Program-made: the position numbers and the translations under genes
In this document: in pieces, positions 24,236-37,176 of the stretch
How the letters are laid out: every line of letters begins with the position of its first letter
Numbering within the stretch: position 1 is the first letter of the stretch
Assembly: GCF_008831285.2 (NCBI RefSeq)
Contig: NC_045145.1
Coordinates: 22,630,802 to 22,690,801, forward strand
DNA length: 60,000 nt
From: Nymphaea colorata
Taxonomy: Eukaryota > Streptophyta > Magnoliopsida > Nymphaeales > Nymphaeaceae
Direction of reading: 5' to 3'
The notes under the pieces: generated by a model
What the model was told of the DNA's origin: nothing
Database searches by the model: none
What the model saw: the letters and a program-made list of their open reading frames with translations, nothing else

Positions 24236-25620
24236 TTTTTAAAGATCATTCAACGTTCAAAATTTTTTTCAGCATTTTCAAAACATAGGAAAAAGGTTTG
24301 AATTTATCGAGCAGTTTTTGCTTTCAAAGAAATGCTAAAAAACTGCTGCATTTTTAATAAACATTAAACTTATTTTTTTAGATAAAAAGAAACTGATGTT
24401 TTTGTTTTTTATTAGTTTTTCACGGGAACGCAGAAGAAAATTAAAGTGTTCAAGTTCTCTCCATCTTTCTTCATGAGTGTTGACGTTTTGAACGGTTGGT
24501 CACTACGGGAGACGCGGCGTTGCAAACCCGCTTTCCGCCTCTCTTGCTCTGACGGGCAGCTCGGGCAGCCGGGTCACGAGTAGGCAGTCGCCTCCTCGTC
24601 TCCGGGTTTATCGGGGTCGAGGTCGAGATCCAGACTCGGATGCAGCCAAAATTCGAGACTAAAACCAGTCGAATCGAGTCTGATCATATCCGGTTTTACT
24701 GATAATCTGGATCCGATGGGTTTGGATTGCTCCAGTTCTAATTAAACTTCTTGTGAATTGGGTGGTAGTTGTTATTTTACTATCATTGCTTGTTAAATCT
24801 GCATTTTATAAACTCCAAAGATCTGAAAGCCACTGTTCTGAAGGATACTGAAAATTGAAGATAAATGGAAGCCGTACCTGCAATCCTTTTCGAATATAAA
24901 CCTTTTCTGGGTTTAAGTCTGGTAAAGACTAGATTGGATCCAGTCCGAATCAGATAGAAAGTGTGTTCAACACAAAATCCTATTTGGATCCATTTATCAA
25001 ATGGAATAAAACTGTTCCATGAATATGGATAAAAAATTCGAAAAAAAAACACAGCATTCAATTTTTGAAGCAGATTCATAAAACAGTTACACGATGTTCC
25101 AACCAAGCCCATGGGATTCGTCTTGGCCAAGAGCTTGAAATTTAAACCTTCAACTCAAAAGAGGTCAAGGCGAGTTCGGTCCCAAGGTTTGACTTTACGC
25201 ATAGTTTCATCGAATCGCATCAGCCAATGCCAAGTGCATCAAATCAACCAAGCCTGTATTGGGCTGAGTCAGTCAACAGTAACTAATTGACACTGGATCT
25301 GAAATGTCGACCCAGCCAAGCCTTTTCTAGACTGTGTTTGGCCTGGGCCACACAGTTGTTGGACCTTGTGGTCGTGGCCCTGTTCGACTCGGTGGAACTC
25401 GATGGTTGACTTAAGAGTGTGCTTGAAATAGGGTGGGGTTTGAGAACGAGCGAGAGGAACGTTTTGTCTCCTTATGGAACGCTAAGAAGCACATCAAACA
25501 CGAACCAAGTCAGAAAGGGGCACTTTGCCAAAACTCTTTTGTCTCGTGTTCTCATCCATCGAGACAAAAGTGCAGGTGAAGAAGGTCCTGAATGACCAGG
25601 GTGCTCTCTCTCTCTCTATC

Positions 25621-25622
<2 letters not shown>

Positions 25623-25662
<40 letters not shown>

Positions 25663-25850
25663 TATTTATTTAATTATTTTTCACTAAGAGCAAGACAAGG
25701 GCCATGGCCCCTCTCAAATTAAAAAAAAAAATGTAATTTTATAAAATTTTCATTCAACATATATAAAATTTATATTTTATTTTTTTGTAAACATTTTGAA
25801 AAATATAGTTCAGCCTCCCTAATTAAAAGTTGTTAGTTTGCTCTTGCCTT
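25623..25850. repeat. (TA)n followed by a probable decayed mobile element
   Basis: A TA run at about 25626-25658 is followed by AAGGGCCATGGCCCCTCTC, AT-rich DNA, then GTTCAGCCTCCCT and TTGCTCTTGCC. The left GAGCAAGACAAGG and the right end are near complements, which suggests terminal inverted repeats. Class unknown. Confidence 0.35.
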
Positions 25851-26112
25851 TCACTATCTCAACATTTTTCTTTTACAACCAAAGGTTTGGACCTTAATAT
25901 TGGCACATCCTAAGTTGAAAGGGACTTGAGAATTCAGTTTCATTTTGAGTCTGGTTTTACTCATTGAGAGAGAGAGAGTTGGGCGAGTAAATAACGTCCA
26001 ATTGACTCACGCAAAATCCAAACCATCCAATTTTAAGCATTGAAAAACAAAAAGAAAGATGAAAAATAATAAATGAAAGCGTAAAAGTCTCACCCTTTAT
26101 CTCTATTTAGAT

Positions 26113-26831
26113 TAGGGGTGAACAACCAGTCTAGCTACACTCGTTAACGTTCAGCTCGTGAACGAGTTTGAGCCAAGTCATTTGTTTAACAAGTCGAGCT
26201 CCACTTCATGAGTTGACTCATTTAAGTAATCAAGTTGAGTTCGAGCTGAACACGTAACTGTCGAGTCGAGCTCGAGCCTTAATCGAGTTCGTCCATCCTT
26301 AATCAAGTCGATATATTCAAACGAGTTTACGAGTTTGTCGAGTCTTAATGGAGTCAAGCTCGAGCTCAACACGTAACGATGAATGTCAATTCTATTCAAA
26401 TGAGTTTGTCGAGTCTTAATCGAGTCAAGCTTGAGCTCAACACGTAACGATGAATATCAATTCTGTTCAAACGAGTTTGTCGAGCCTTAATCGAGTTAAG
26501 CTTGAGCTCAACACGTAACGATGAGTTTCAGTTCTATTTAAACAAATTTGTCAAGTCTTCATCGAGTCGAGCTCGACCTCAACACGTAACGATGAACTTC
26601 AGTTCTATTTAAACGAATTTGTTGAGTCTTAATCGAATCGAGTTCGAACTCAACACGTAACGATGAATATCAATTCTATTCAAACAAGTTTGTCGAGCCT
26701 TAATCAAGTCGAGCTCGAGCTCAACACGCAACTACCGAGTCAAGCTCGAGCTGCTTCCATCAAGCTATTTTCGAACTCAAGCAGAGTCAAGCTGACTGAA
26801 CTCACGCTCAACTCGGCTCGTGTTCACCCAA
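26113..26831. mobile_element. hAT-like non-autonomous element with an internal 71-bp minisatellite
   Basis: The left end is TAGGGGTGAACA and the right end TGTTCACCC, an exact 9-bp inverted match (GGGTGAACA). The right terminus reads CCCAA where CCCTA is expected. I found no clean target duplication. The body is full of GAGTCGAGCTCGAGC motifs. It resembles the element at 47862-48387, which has better-preserved ends. No transposase is encoded, so it would depend on an enzyme elsewhere. The element class is inferred from end sequence. Confidence 0.55.
26309..26735. repeat. 71-bp tandem minisatellite, about six copies
   Basis: The motif CAACACGTAACGATGA starts at 26367, 26438, 26509, 26580 and 26651, with a variant at 26722: exactly 71 bp apart each time. 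Each unit also holds TTCAAACGAGTTTGTCGAG, CTTAATCGAGTC and GAGCTCGAGCT-like motifs. It lies inside the hAT-like element. Confidence 0.92.
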
Positions 26832-26883
26832 AAATTGAGATTGACGATTTAATGATTAAACATAAACTATGAGCCGAATGACT

Positions 26884-26894
26884 ACTTATTATAT

Positions 26895-26970
<76 letters not shown>

Positions 26971-26988
26971 AGAGAGAGAGAGAGAGAT
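26884..26988. repeat. (TA)n(GA)n compound microsatellite
   Basis: A TA run to about 26967 followed by GA to about 26988, placed 50 bp after the hAT-like element. Confidence 0.9.
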
Positions 26989-28148
26989 TTGGTTAGAGGT
27001 AGAGAAGGTGTTGAAGTTGGATTTATGTGAATGCAATCAGGAGTTAAGACAAATATTTGGATGCCCCACAGAAATGAATTCTCTTTAAGGTGACAGTTCA
27101 ACCTTTAACCCCATGGATGTTGGCATTTGCCAGTTTGGAGTGTCCTTATTCCATGTCACACATATGGTGACCCCTCATGTGCCTCTTAATTGAGCACCAT
27201 CGACTTCCTTTCTCCACATGATCCTTCTTCCTCCCACTGCCTTGTCACTCTCACTTGAGCAACCAATGCACCACAGATGCAGCAAAGCATCTCTGAATTG
27301 ACCATGTCTGTCCCCTCCTCTCTCTCTCTCTCTCTTGCTCTTCCATAGATGTCTCCCGCAAAGCCATAATATTTTATTTGTACTTGCACTATTTCAGAAC
27401 CAACTCACATTTTAACATGAAATTAGTTTTCAAATATAGTAGAAATATATATGGCCTACATTATGAAAAATCATTACTTATTTGATTTAAAAATAATTAT
27501 AGTTGAATGCAAAAATGACTGGGAGCAATCAATTGGGCGAGAACTCTTGATATGATAGTAATTGCGTTGTGAAATTAATTCAATAAAGAAAGGTATGCAT
27601 GACCCTGCTTCGGACAAGGAATGAATCTACTAATTAGGTCATGTATTAAAGTAGCAAAGCTAAAAATTTTCAAAAGGTTTTATGGATCATTAAATTTTAC
27701 TTTCTACAAAGTCAATAACAGAAACTCTGTAATCGGAGAAACCGAATAAATGAGATTGAAAAAGGGCTAGAAAATTTGAACAGCTTTTCAAATATAAATA
27801 AGCGATTTAATGAGTAATTAAGACAGAGTAAAAAATAAATATTTATTAAAAAAAAAAAATATTTTTTGGTTAACGCAAAAGTATGTGTGTATATATCTTT
27901 ATAAACGCATACCTATCTACCATATATACCTCCCATACCAAACTTAATGGGATTGTTTAGACTCCTTGATTCTATTAAGTAGTCAGAAGAAGCAAGAGGT
28001 CTCTCGATTAAAGAAACTCATTTATGTGTGTGCACTTCCTTCTACAAAACCTTTCAACTTGTTCTCGAGTATTGTGTTTTTTATACCTTTAAAATTGACA
28101 GCCCACATTTAGATGATTCTTATTAAATCTACCATATGATACTCTTTC

Positions 28149-28281
<133 letters not shown>

Positions 28282-28301
28282 AGAAAAAAAAAAAAGAAAA
28301 A

Positions 28302-28552
28302 GAGAAAATATAACTGAAAACCTTGGCCATCTCGACTTTTGCCCGATCATAGCCCCCTGATGTATTGTATCAGGCGAACGTAATTAAATATAGCCCAGTC
28401 AGAGACTACAAGATTTATATATATATATATGTGAGAGAAAGAATAACTGGAACCCTCAGCCATCTCGACTTCTTTCCGATCACAGTCTCTTGATGTTTTG
28501 TATCAGGCAGACATAATTAAATGCCGCCCAATGAGAGGCTACAAGATTTCTT
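28302..28552. repeat. Direct duplication of about 115 bp split by a TA run
   Basis: Copy 1 (about 28302-28416) and copy 2 (about 28438-28550) share CCATCTCGACTT, CCGATCA, TTGTATCAGGC, ATAATTAAAT or GTAATTAAAT and GCTACAAGATTT-type ends, with scattered differences. They are separated by (TA)n. Noncoding. Confidence 0.8.
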
Positions 28553-28982
28553 GGTCCAGGGTTAAAAAGAAAGATTTTATATATATATATAAGAAAATTG
28601 AATAGACTCTGAATTTTTTAAAATCACTCAACCATCTAATCAGGATCATTTAATCCATCATGATGAATGGTTAAAAAAAAAAAAATAAAAATAAAAGGTG
28701 CTAAACATTTTCGGTCATCTAGTTCATACCATTTTCTTCGTGTTTTTTCTCACTGTCGTCAATTTGGGATAAGATGAACTGTCTTTGTTAAATGCTAAGT
28801 CACTAGAGTCAGTTTTCACTCTCTTTCTAGAGAAAGAAAGAAAAAACTGCTAAAATTCATGCACGTGACACTGAAAACCTTAACAAATGACGACAAGGCC
28901 ACATTGACTGTAGGGAGAATCTGAAATCCAACCATGTCCATTTCCCTGCTGCACCTCTGCTCTGTCCTTGCTCCTGACACAT

Positions 28983-29013
<31 letters not shown>

Positions 29014-29015
29014 CA

Positions 29016-29156
29016 ATGGTCTTGTGCCTCTGCGGGTCCTTCCTCTGCAACAAAAGCCTGCCATGCACAGGCCTCGACAACGACGTCCCTCCACCGTCTC
29101 ATTTCATCTACGCTTGCAACTGTTGTGCTGTTGCTGCACAAGAAGATGCACTGTAA
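29016..29156 (+). CDS. Hypothetical 46-aa cysteine-rich small ORF
   Basis: An ATG in strong plant context (CAACAATGG) opens a 46-codon frame starting MVLCLCGSFLCNK and ending QEDAL-stop, with seven cysteines (4, 6, 11, 17, 33, 35, 36). It follows directly after a (GA)n run. I recognise no family and see no clear signal peptide cleavage site. A chance frame is quite possible: the opposite strand is also open here. Confidence 0.15.
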   Translation: MVLCLCGSFLCNKSLPCTGLDNDVPPPSHFIYACNCCAVAAQEDAL

Positions 29157-31455
29157 GAAAAATGAAAAATGAAGGGAATCTGCTTTCCTTCGCTAGCTAA
29201 AAACTAGCTAGTTGCAGCCACTCGCTGCCAAATCTCATACTGTAAAGCCACTGGCAACTTCTTCTTCTCCCGCAACGATGCCGTCATGCCCTTCTTGTTT
29301 GCTGTGATTGATGAATCGGTACAGAGTCCTGCTGCACTTGACCGCAGATGTTTGCGTTTGAGAGGAGCTTGATGGGAGAATCCTGCTCACTCAAAGAGTT
29401 CAATTGCATAATGCAGTTAACTCCTGCTTACAAACATAAAAAAGAATGCATTCCACTATTTACATTTCCGAGACAATCTTACCTTCAGTTTCTTGTGAGT
29501 TTCTCATAAGAAAAAAAATCTCACCTTATCTCACTTTATCTACAATGTTCAATCTAATGTTGGAAGCCGCCAAATTGCTAAAAACCAAACATTTGTTGCC
29601 CTATAAACCGTCAATAAAATTTATTTATTTATTTGTTTGTTTGAGAAGACAAAGAAGATAATTATCAAACTATCATCATTTTCTTTACATTGACATCAAC
29701 AAAAAAAAGGGAAAAAGTTGTAAATATTACTAAATGTCTAAAACGCCTTATCTTTTCTTTCTTCCCCATGTAAACTAAATTAATGAGCAAAATAATTTCC
29801 AATAGATCTAGCTCCTACTCATTTCTATAATGTGTATATATATATATAAGATGCAATCAATAAACTTTTAAAATCAAAGTCTGCAACAACCGAAACATTC
29901 TAAGATTTCGCACATGTCCAAGCATGCTGGTTTGTGCAACTATAAATATGTGGTCGCTGTCACATTGAAGTGAGCACACAAGTATTATGAAAATCTACCA
30001 CTGCCGTTGGCCCTCCAAATTATTGATTTGGCCAGGGACCATCTTCTTGTTTTTTTGGTAAATTAAAATTGATAGCTACTCGCGACCCCATGGCCGTGAA
30101 AAACACTCACATGGCTGGGTCTGATTAAGGGACTTAGTCTTCACTTCCTTAAATATAACACAATCTTCATTATTTGTTATTAATATCTTAATTTTTCATC
30201 TTATTAGATCCGCGGATTACGACTGAATAGACTCTTAATGGTCGTCGCCAAAAGAGACGAGCTCGATTAAACTCTTGATCTTCTTCAACTCGAAGGTCTT
30301 AATCTTAGGTCTAACCTTCCCATAAACTCGGACAATATTTAAATCATAGATGTAATGAACATGATTTGTTTGCCAGTAAAGGGAAATGGGCCTGCCTGGA
30401 TTCTACTAATTAGGATCATAGTCATATAAAACGGGTTTTTTTAAAAGGATAAATTAAATAACCGTTTAAAACTTATTTAAAAAACGTTAAAAATGAAAAA
30501 AATGTGTTTTTATCCCGTTTTTAGTTTTTTTTGCGTTTTTTTCATTTTTTGTATTTTTTTCAGTTTTTTAATGCCAAATTGTTTTTTTATATTTTTATTT
30601 GTTATAAATCTACTTGATGTTTGTGTTATTAGTTTCTCACTTATTTTATTTTCTCTTCATTTTTAGTTTTTAATTTTTTTTAAAATTTACCATATTTTTT
30701 TCTTTTTTTTCTATTTTTTATAAGTACACCGTATTATACCCGAAAAAAACCTCGTCATTTAAAACTGTGAGATGTTGTTTGTGACTATGAATTTAAGATC
30801 CATAATTTCAATCTTCGCACAAAAAAAAAAACAGATAATATTAATATCTCACTTTAATAAAAGGATAGGAATAATTTTTTAAAGTGGAATAAGGATATGC
30901 GTCGGTTGTAGATCTGAATCCGAACTCACATTATGTTTAGATGGATGGAAAGAAAATGACATGCTTCATGCTTGTATGAAGTTTAGAACTAGTTTGATTT
31001 GATCTGTCAAGAAAAATTTTAAACAAGACCTGTTATATACCCGGTTGAATAATTAATTCAGTTTTATATTAATGGAATTCATGGATTTAGACTTTAATTT
31101 TATAAATCACAGTAAAATCTTATACATTAATTGATGTTGCGACCTGTCCTGAATATTTAACCAGATATTTTAACATTTTTTCTTTCAATACCAAACCCAA
31201 AGCATATCAGATTTGGTATGGTTCAGATATGGATATATCCGATTCATTTGGATGTGTCTCAATTTCAGCAAAAGTCCCTGTAAGAGTTTCTATTACGATG
31301 TTTCGCAGAGCTTTTCATTATATTGCAGAAAACAGAAGAAAACAGAAGACTGAACCAAATTGGTGGTCGCTGGTCGGGGCTAATCGGCGAGCCGGGGAGT
31401 AAACGAGATCCCTCTCGTTTCCCTGTTTGCGTCAACAGGGGTCAGGAGAGCGATC

Positions 31456-34400
31456 ATGGAACCGAGCACCATCAACGACGATTTCGCCGTCGGATGCGTC
31501 CTCTCCATTAGAACGACTTTCGGAGAGGAAATCCAAGGGGAGGTTATCACCTTCGATCGACCATCCAACATCCTGGCGATTCATATCCTTCTGTTTTTCT
31601 AGCAATTTCTGACAGTGAATCGTCTTCTTTTCTGTGTTTCCCTTTGTGGGTACCGCGAAGGCTTCGGCTTTTGCGTTCTTAAACAGCACCATGTTGCTCA
31701 AAAGGCTTTTTCTCTTGCTGTTTTGGCGAGATTCCTTAATGGTTTTGTCGCACAGGAGGGTTCCAAGAGTGGTCCGCGTCAAAACATTCGATTGCTGAAG
31801 GCGAACTTCATCAAGGATTTCACTCTCTTGGGCCAATCCGAAGACCCGCTTGATGTGAAGAAGTGTGTCCTTGATATTAACGTTCTTCGAGCTAGAGAAG
31901 AAGCCGCGATTAGGTGAACTTCTGTCCTTCTATTTTGGGTTGGGAAGGCGTGTTTTTCTCGAGTTTTTTTGATTGATTGTTTGGTTTGTGGCAGACAAGC
32001 AGAACTTGACGCTGAGAGGATCGGCATTGGAGTCACAGCTGAAGCTCAGAGCATCTTTGATGCATTGTCAAAAACGTATGCCGCTTTCGTGCTTTAAGTG
32101 TTCGACTAGAAGAACTCCTTTTGATTTTCCTCCTTCTTGATTCATTAATATTTCTTGCTACGAAAAATTTCTTTGATGCTTTAAAGAGGTAGTAAGCTGT
32201 TAACTGTTACTTGCGTGCTTGCGAAAATCATGTGGTTTGAGTTATGGAAGGATGCTCAGAATATCGGAATTATTAGTGTTCACATTCCTGAATGGAAGGG
32301 ATGGGCGAAACTTTTGGCTTAAATTGACCGAGATGACTGACTGTTAGGAGAGTGAATTGACTTAGAAAATGCGTATTTCCCATTTGTTAGGAGCTCTATT
32401 TATTACGAACTTCTTGTTTACAAAATAAGTTTTCCTAGTGATAGGACAAGGGATTAAATGTGTTGCCATCTGAACAGCCATTTTGGCTTCAACTCGTAAC
32501 TACTGTTTTCTGCAGCATTTTGAACGCTCTATGTCCCTTGTCAGGCAGAGGGTACTTACTGTCAGCGTTGTCCTGCGTGGCCGTTGAGATGATTAAACAT
32601 TAATTTTCTTGCTGTTAGCTTGTCCCGGTCTTAAAGGTTCTAAATTCCTATCACCAAGAAGATAACAAGGATAGGTTATTTTGGAACCAAATATGCTTAC
32701 ACCTTATGGAATATTAGGAGCCTTTTAGAATCATTTTTCATGAAATCTTTCTTTGTTTAGGACTGATAGATGATCTGACTGATGGCATTATTAATCAGAT
32801 ACTCCAATAGTGATGTCGAACACAGAGTAAAAAGACCTGTAGCTTGTTGTTCTTGTGAAGAAAATAAATATAGATCAGATGGTCTAGAATGTAACAATCA
32901 TATTTATCCAGCTTTGAGGCTTTGAGCAATAATCTATTTTATGAAGGAATTGATAAAGGGCAACATTCCTCTTCAGGAAAACAAGAGAACTGCGGTACAG
33001 GAATTAGTAATAAAAGTGCAAAATATTGGAAGTTGGATAACTTCACTTTTAAGTTACAACTAGCCGCAGATGATTGTGAGCCATGTTGGATTGGAATATC
33101 TGTAGTTTTGTTCAATATGAATTCCTAGCAGGCTGTGAATGTTCAAGGGAAATAGATGTAAGCTGCCCCTCATAATGTTGATGTATCTGGACTCTGTTTT
33201 GAACCATTTATCATTGAGACATAATGATGGTACAACCAAAACAAAGATCAATTATTGAATAGATTCTTGACATCCTAGTGAAACATCATCAAGCTCTTTT
33301 GAATATCATTAGGGCCAGCATTTTTCCACAAGGTAAATATCACATGCGTAAATACTACCATGCAACTTTTTTGTGGATACTACCCCACAACTTTGTTTCT
33401 TTTTCAAGATTTTTGCTACTTTATTTGTTGTCATTGGCAGCATGAATAAGTGAACTCATGGCATTAACGGATGTCCTGTTTAGGTCGAATGGGAGAGTAT
33501 TTTATGATAATTTCTTCACATTGAGGCTTTAATTAGACAAAAAAAAGGGGTCAAACTTGAAGTGAGATTAGAGCAAATCAGTTTAGATTGAGATTCTTCT
33601 GTCCATAGAGTCATAGACCTTTCAAAATGATGTAGTATATGGATGCAGTCTGCAGTTGAATCATGCCCATCACACAAGCCACAGAACTTTTGAGGCTCTA
33701 AAACTATGTACTTCTGTTCTATGTTATGCTTTGTTCTGTCCCATCGGCATGTCTTCAGTCCATACTTGCAATTTTCATCTCATCTTAGACTCATCATTTG
33801 CTGCCAATTAATTGACTTCCAATTTTCATACTTTATGTATTTAGACTCTCAATTTTGAATAAGAAACCAAATCTGGCACATTGAAACGGAAAATATACAA
33901 TCATTCATCCATTTACTAATTGTACAATCATATCCTGAACTTTAACCTAATTTAGAGCTGTTCAAAGTAAGCTAGAGCTCTCACCGACATCAAGGTTGCT
34001 AAATGATGAGGTTGTGTCAAAATGTCCTGCATAAGTTTTTTTTAGGACCTTAAAGCTTTGGAAAACCTGGGGATAGGTCAAGGTATGAATCTTCATATCT
34101 ATCATCCATGTGCATTTGAAAAAGTAAATGCGGGCACTAAACTAGTTTGATTGAGTTCTTTTTAATCACCTTGAGGTTTCCATGCACGACATTTAGAGTC
34201 ACATTCATTCTGTACTTGTTCCTAGGTCCCTAAACATGATATGTTAGAAAGCAACCAATGAGATTTAGGTCAGATCTTCATACATGATGCCCAGATCCGA
34301 GTGCTTGGAGGACTCCAAGTTAGAGCTGTTTGAATTGTTAGCTAGATGTAAAAATGAAGGCAAGCTACTGACATATGAGTTTGGGTTGGTCTTATTAAGA

Positions 34401-36135
34401 TGTGTGGACTCAATGGCATTCAATTCAATGTTCAGGGAAAAAGCCACAAAACTAGATTGGGAGATATATGTTTACAGTGGTGAGAAGTATTATGGTTCCA
34501 CAGCTGTGAAAATAGGGTGTTTGTTCAATGTTTTGATCTCCATTGGCATCCAGTGTTTGCCGTTTGGTTATTCCAATAAGTGCTCTATGTACTAGTTCTT
34601 TGCGGTTCAACGGGCAACATTTAATGGACTCGAAATTCTCAAACTTGTGTTCTCTATGCCCGATTTCCCTGTTGTTATTTTGGGCAACGATCTGATCTTG
34701 GCCTTGCTTCATGTCGCAAACCAGTTCTCATTCCACTTTTTGCTCAATGTTGATTTGGTTCTAGTTGTCATTTATCTTTTGGTTGACTATCTTGGCTCCA
34801 GTATTGACCTCATTTGGGTACAACTAAGATAGGCATGGGAACACTGACCTTCATTACTGATACATTAGTACCTCTGTATGTGAATCCATAGGGAAACTTC
34901 AAAAGTAAGACATAGCTTTAACACTATGTTCATATTAAATTGAAAAACTGATCTTACCTTGGATCATTAGTAGATTTGATTTTGGTTGAAGCCTAAATTA
35001 AGATGCAGAAATCCAAATATCAAGCTAGATCCAAAACGACCTTGTAGGTTTCCGTTGTCCCCCCTCTATTTATGTCACTTGCTAATACCATGGTTGCACG
35101 AAACTTTCTCTTTTGCTTTATGACTTTGATGGTCAATCAGTGTTTGTCAAAATTTTCTGGCATATCACGGTAAGTTTATAAAACAATACTATGGGCTTTG
35201 TGAGCAAGTAAAGAAATTTTGATGGCAACCTCTGTGGTATAGCCAATGGTACACTGTACACTTATGGCTGGTATTCTATTCCTTCATGTGTAACATGAGT
35301 ATATCCCAGATTTACCAAAAACTGGTTTCTGAGATGCTGACTGGAAAACTTTTTTCTAGCCAACCATTTTCCAGGATCTCAATGTTGATCCTCCCAAAAG
35401 CTATTGAGTGGATCATCTTTTCCCTGAATTATCTGTGACAACAGGAGGGAAAGCCATCATTATTTATGGGTCCATCTTTTTGTGTGGACTTTGCCTTTGA
35501 ATAGATAAGGAATCCATATGGTAAGTTTCTTTCCTGTGCTTATTCATCCTTTTGATTCAGAAGTGTAGTGTAGCTAGTTTGCTGGCTGTTGACTCAAAGC
35601 GTTAGCATTTTAGTGATATGTTTGCTTTTGTGAGCTGTTGGTTGGAATATTTCATGCATGCTTTCCCAAGAAGTTGATAAATTATTTGGCAGAATTTGCG
35701 ATCCTGGATGAAATAATGCTGCATGTTGTTTCGGAGTAGTATTCCAAATTCATTTGTCCCTTTTCTTGGTTCACGTCTGACAATTGTCTTGGAGACTTGA
35801 GGCTCAAGTTTCATTGTAGGAGCTCCTGTGTGATTAGTTTGATCCAAGATCTTTTCGAGCAGTTGGGTAGTAACGTTTCTAGCATTTATCAGAATTCCAT
35901 GGTAAGTCAGCATGATAACTCAAACTCACAAATAGGTGAAAATTACCATACGTCATAAAGTCATAACCATGATTTGTAGTTATCAAATTACTAAACCATC
36001 AAAACGCCCCTTTTCTCCTACTTTCATAACTAAAATCATCCAATGGTCGAAAATGAGCACATGGGATGTTTCATCTCTAAGCCTATTAGCACTTCCCTGC
36101 AAAGAGATGGGTGTTTTTGTGATATTTATTCATGT

Positions 36136-36193
<58 letters not shown>

Positions 36194-37176
36194 AAATACC
36201 ATAAGTGCACCTAATTCCTAAGTATATATATTGGAGTCTAATGGTTATGATGAAATTTAAACTTACATGCAACAGTTCCAATCTTGTCAAATTACAGCTT
36301 TCAAATAATAGGGTGGAAGTTAGAACCTTCCCTTCTTCCAAGCACTCATAGGTGGGCAAACCTGTTTAGTAAGTCTGATCTTCTTTCATGCATGCTTACA
36401 TGGAAAGGCTTCATGTTTGTTTTACATTAGATTCATTAGTTGCCAACAACTGTGGTGTTTAAGTAGGTAAATCTAGCATGTGTGTATGGTTGAATGGAAA
36501 GCCTGAACTTGATTGACGTGCCTATGACATGCCTTTTCTTAACAAGTTTCCCCTCAGATTAGTTTACTGCATGGCAGTTTGGTAGCTTTACAATAAGCAA
36601 CTCACAAGTTTAACTTGTGTGAGTAGGAGTTGGCCCTTGTTGACTAATTTCTTTAGAAAGACAGGTCTATTTTGTGGAAAATAGAGTCGAATGTGATTTG
36701 CTACTGGAGATTTCCTTAGTCGTATGTGTTCATTTATCTGGCTCATCTAGTGTCAGAAGTCTGACTTTACACTTCACAGACAACGCCATAATCTAAGACT
36801 TGGAGATGCTTAGCTTGCTGTCCATGTGTGTGTGCACATATGCTCAGGCAAGCCAGAGAGAGAGAGATGTGAAAATTATTTAGTTATTTACTTTTCATTG
36901 TCCAACCAGGCTTCCAGTCCGTTGGGACAAAACTGTCATCGTTGTCATGAATGAAGTGCGAGTAAGCAGCCCATACCTTCCAGAGAACGTCAGTGGAGGA
37001 ACTCCTGCTGCAAATGATCGAGTAAAGAAAGTGGTAAGAACACATTTCCATGCATTAGCATAAATACTGTCGCCTTTCATCAATCTACTGCAGTTGATGA
37101 CATGGTGTTCTTCTGTCTATGTTCCCAGCTTGAGCTTGAGAGGAGAAGGCTGCAAGGGCGTAATTTGGCACAGTGA
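31456..37176 (+). CDS. LSM12: LSM12-type protein
   Basis: A five-exon gene for a 179-aa protein. Exons are 31456-31582, 31754-31913, 31995-32075, 36910-37033 and 37129-37176 (TGA). The N-terminal part (FAVGCVLSIRTTFGEEIQGEV, then DRPSNILAIQEG) is an Sm-like fold. RQNIRLLKANFIKDFTLLGQ follows, then an LSM12-type C-terminal domain (AEAQSIFDALSKT, VIVVMNEVRV, YLPENVSGGTPAAN, RVKKVLELERRRLQG). Length and ending fit plant LSM12 proteins, which are linked to RNA metabolism and, in Arabidopsis relatives, described as Lsm-domain RNA-processing proteins. Intron 1 begins ATATCCTT and ends AC, as in U12 introns; the other three are GT-AG. Intron 3 is 4.8 kb. The gene is convergent with the CSLC gene downstream. 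The exact molecular function in plants is inferred. Confidence 0.93.
31583..31753 (+). other. U12-type AT-AC intron of LSM12
   Basis: 171 nt. It starts ATATCCTT (31583-31590), carries TTCCTTAAT at 31732-31740, which matches the U12 branch-point consensus TTCCTTRAY, and ends CGCAC (AC at 31752-31753). The branch region is about 13-14 nt from the end, as U12 introns require. Joining ATT-C to AG-GAG gives I-Q-E-G-S-K, the expected LSM12 reading. No GT donor is available nearby, and ending at the AG two bases later would shift the frame. Retention would hit TAG at 31600-31602. Confidence 0.92.
32076..36909 (+). other. 4.8-kb intron 3 of LSM12
   Basis: The donor is AAAAC|GTATGCC and the acceptor TTGTCCAACCAG. 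It contains AT-rich sequence, a (GT)n(GA)n compound microsatellite at about 36134-36191 and only short, unconvincing open frames. No nested gene is visible. Confidence 0.85.
36134..36191. repeat. (GT)n(GA)n microsatellite in LSM12 intron 3
   Basis: GT dinucleotides run directly into GA dinucleotides. Located about 720 bp before exon 4. Confidence 0.9.

Noticed and set aside
31615-31917. Open frame running through the LSM12 first intron into exon 2
   Set aside because: It is in frame with exon 2 only because the intron lacks stops after its early TAG; the spliced protein with the Sm-like start is better supported.
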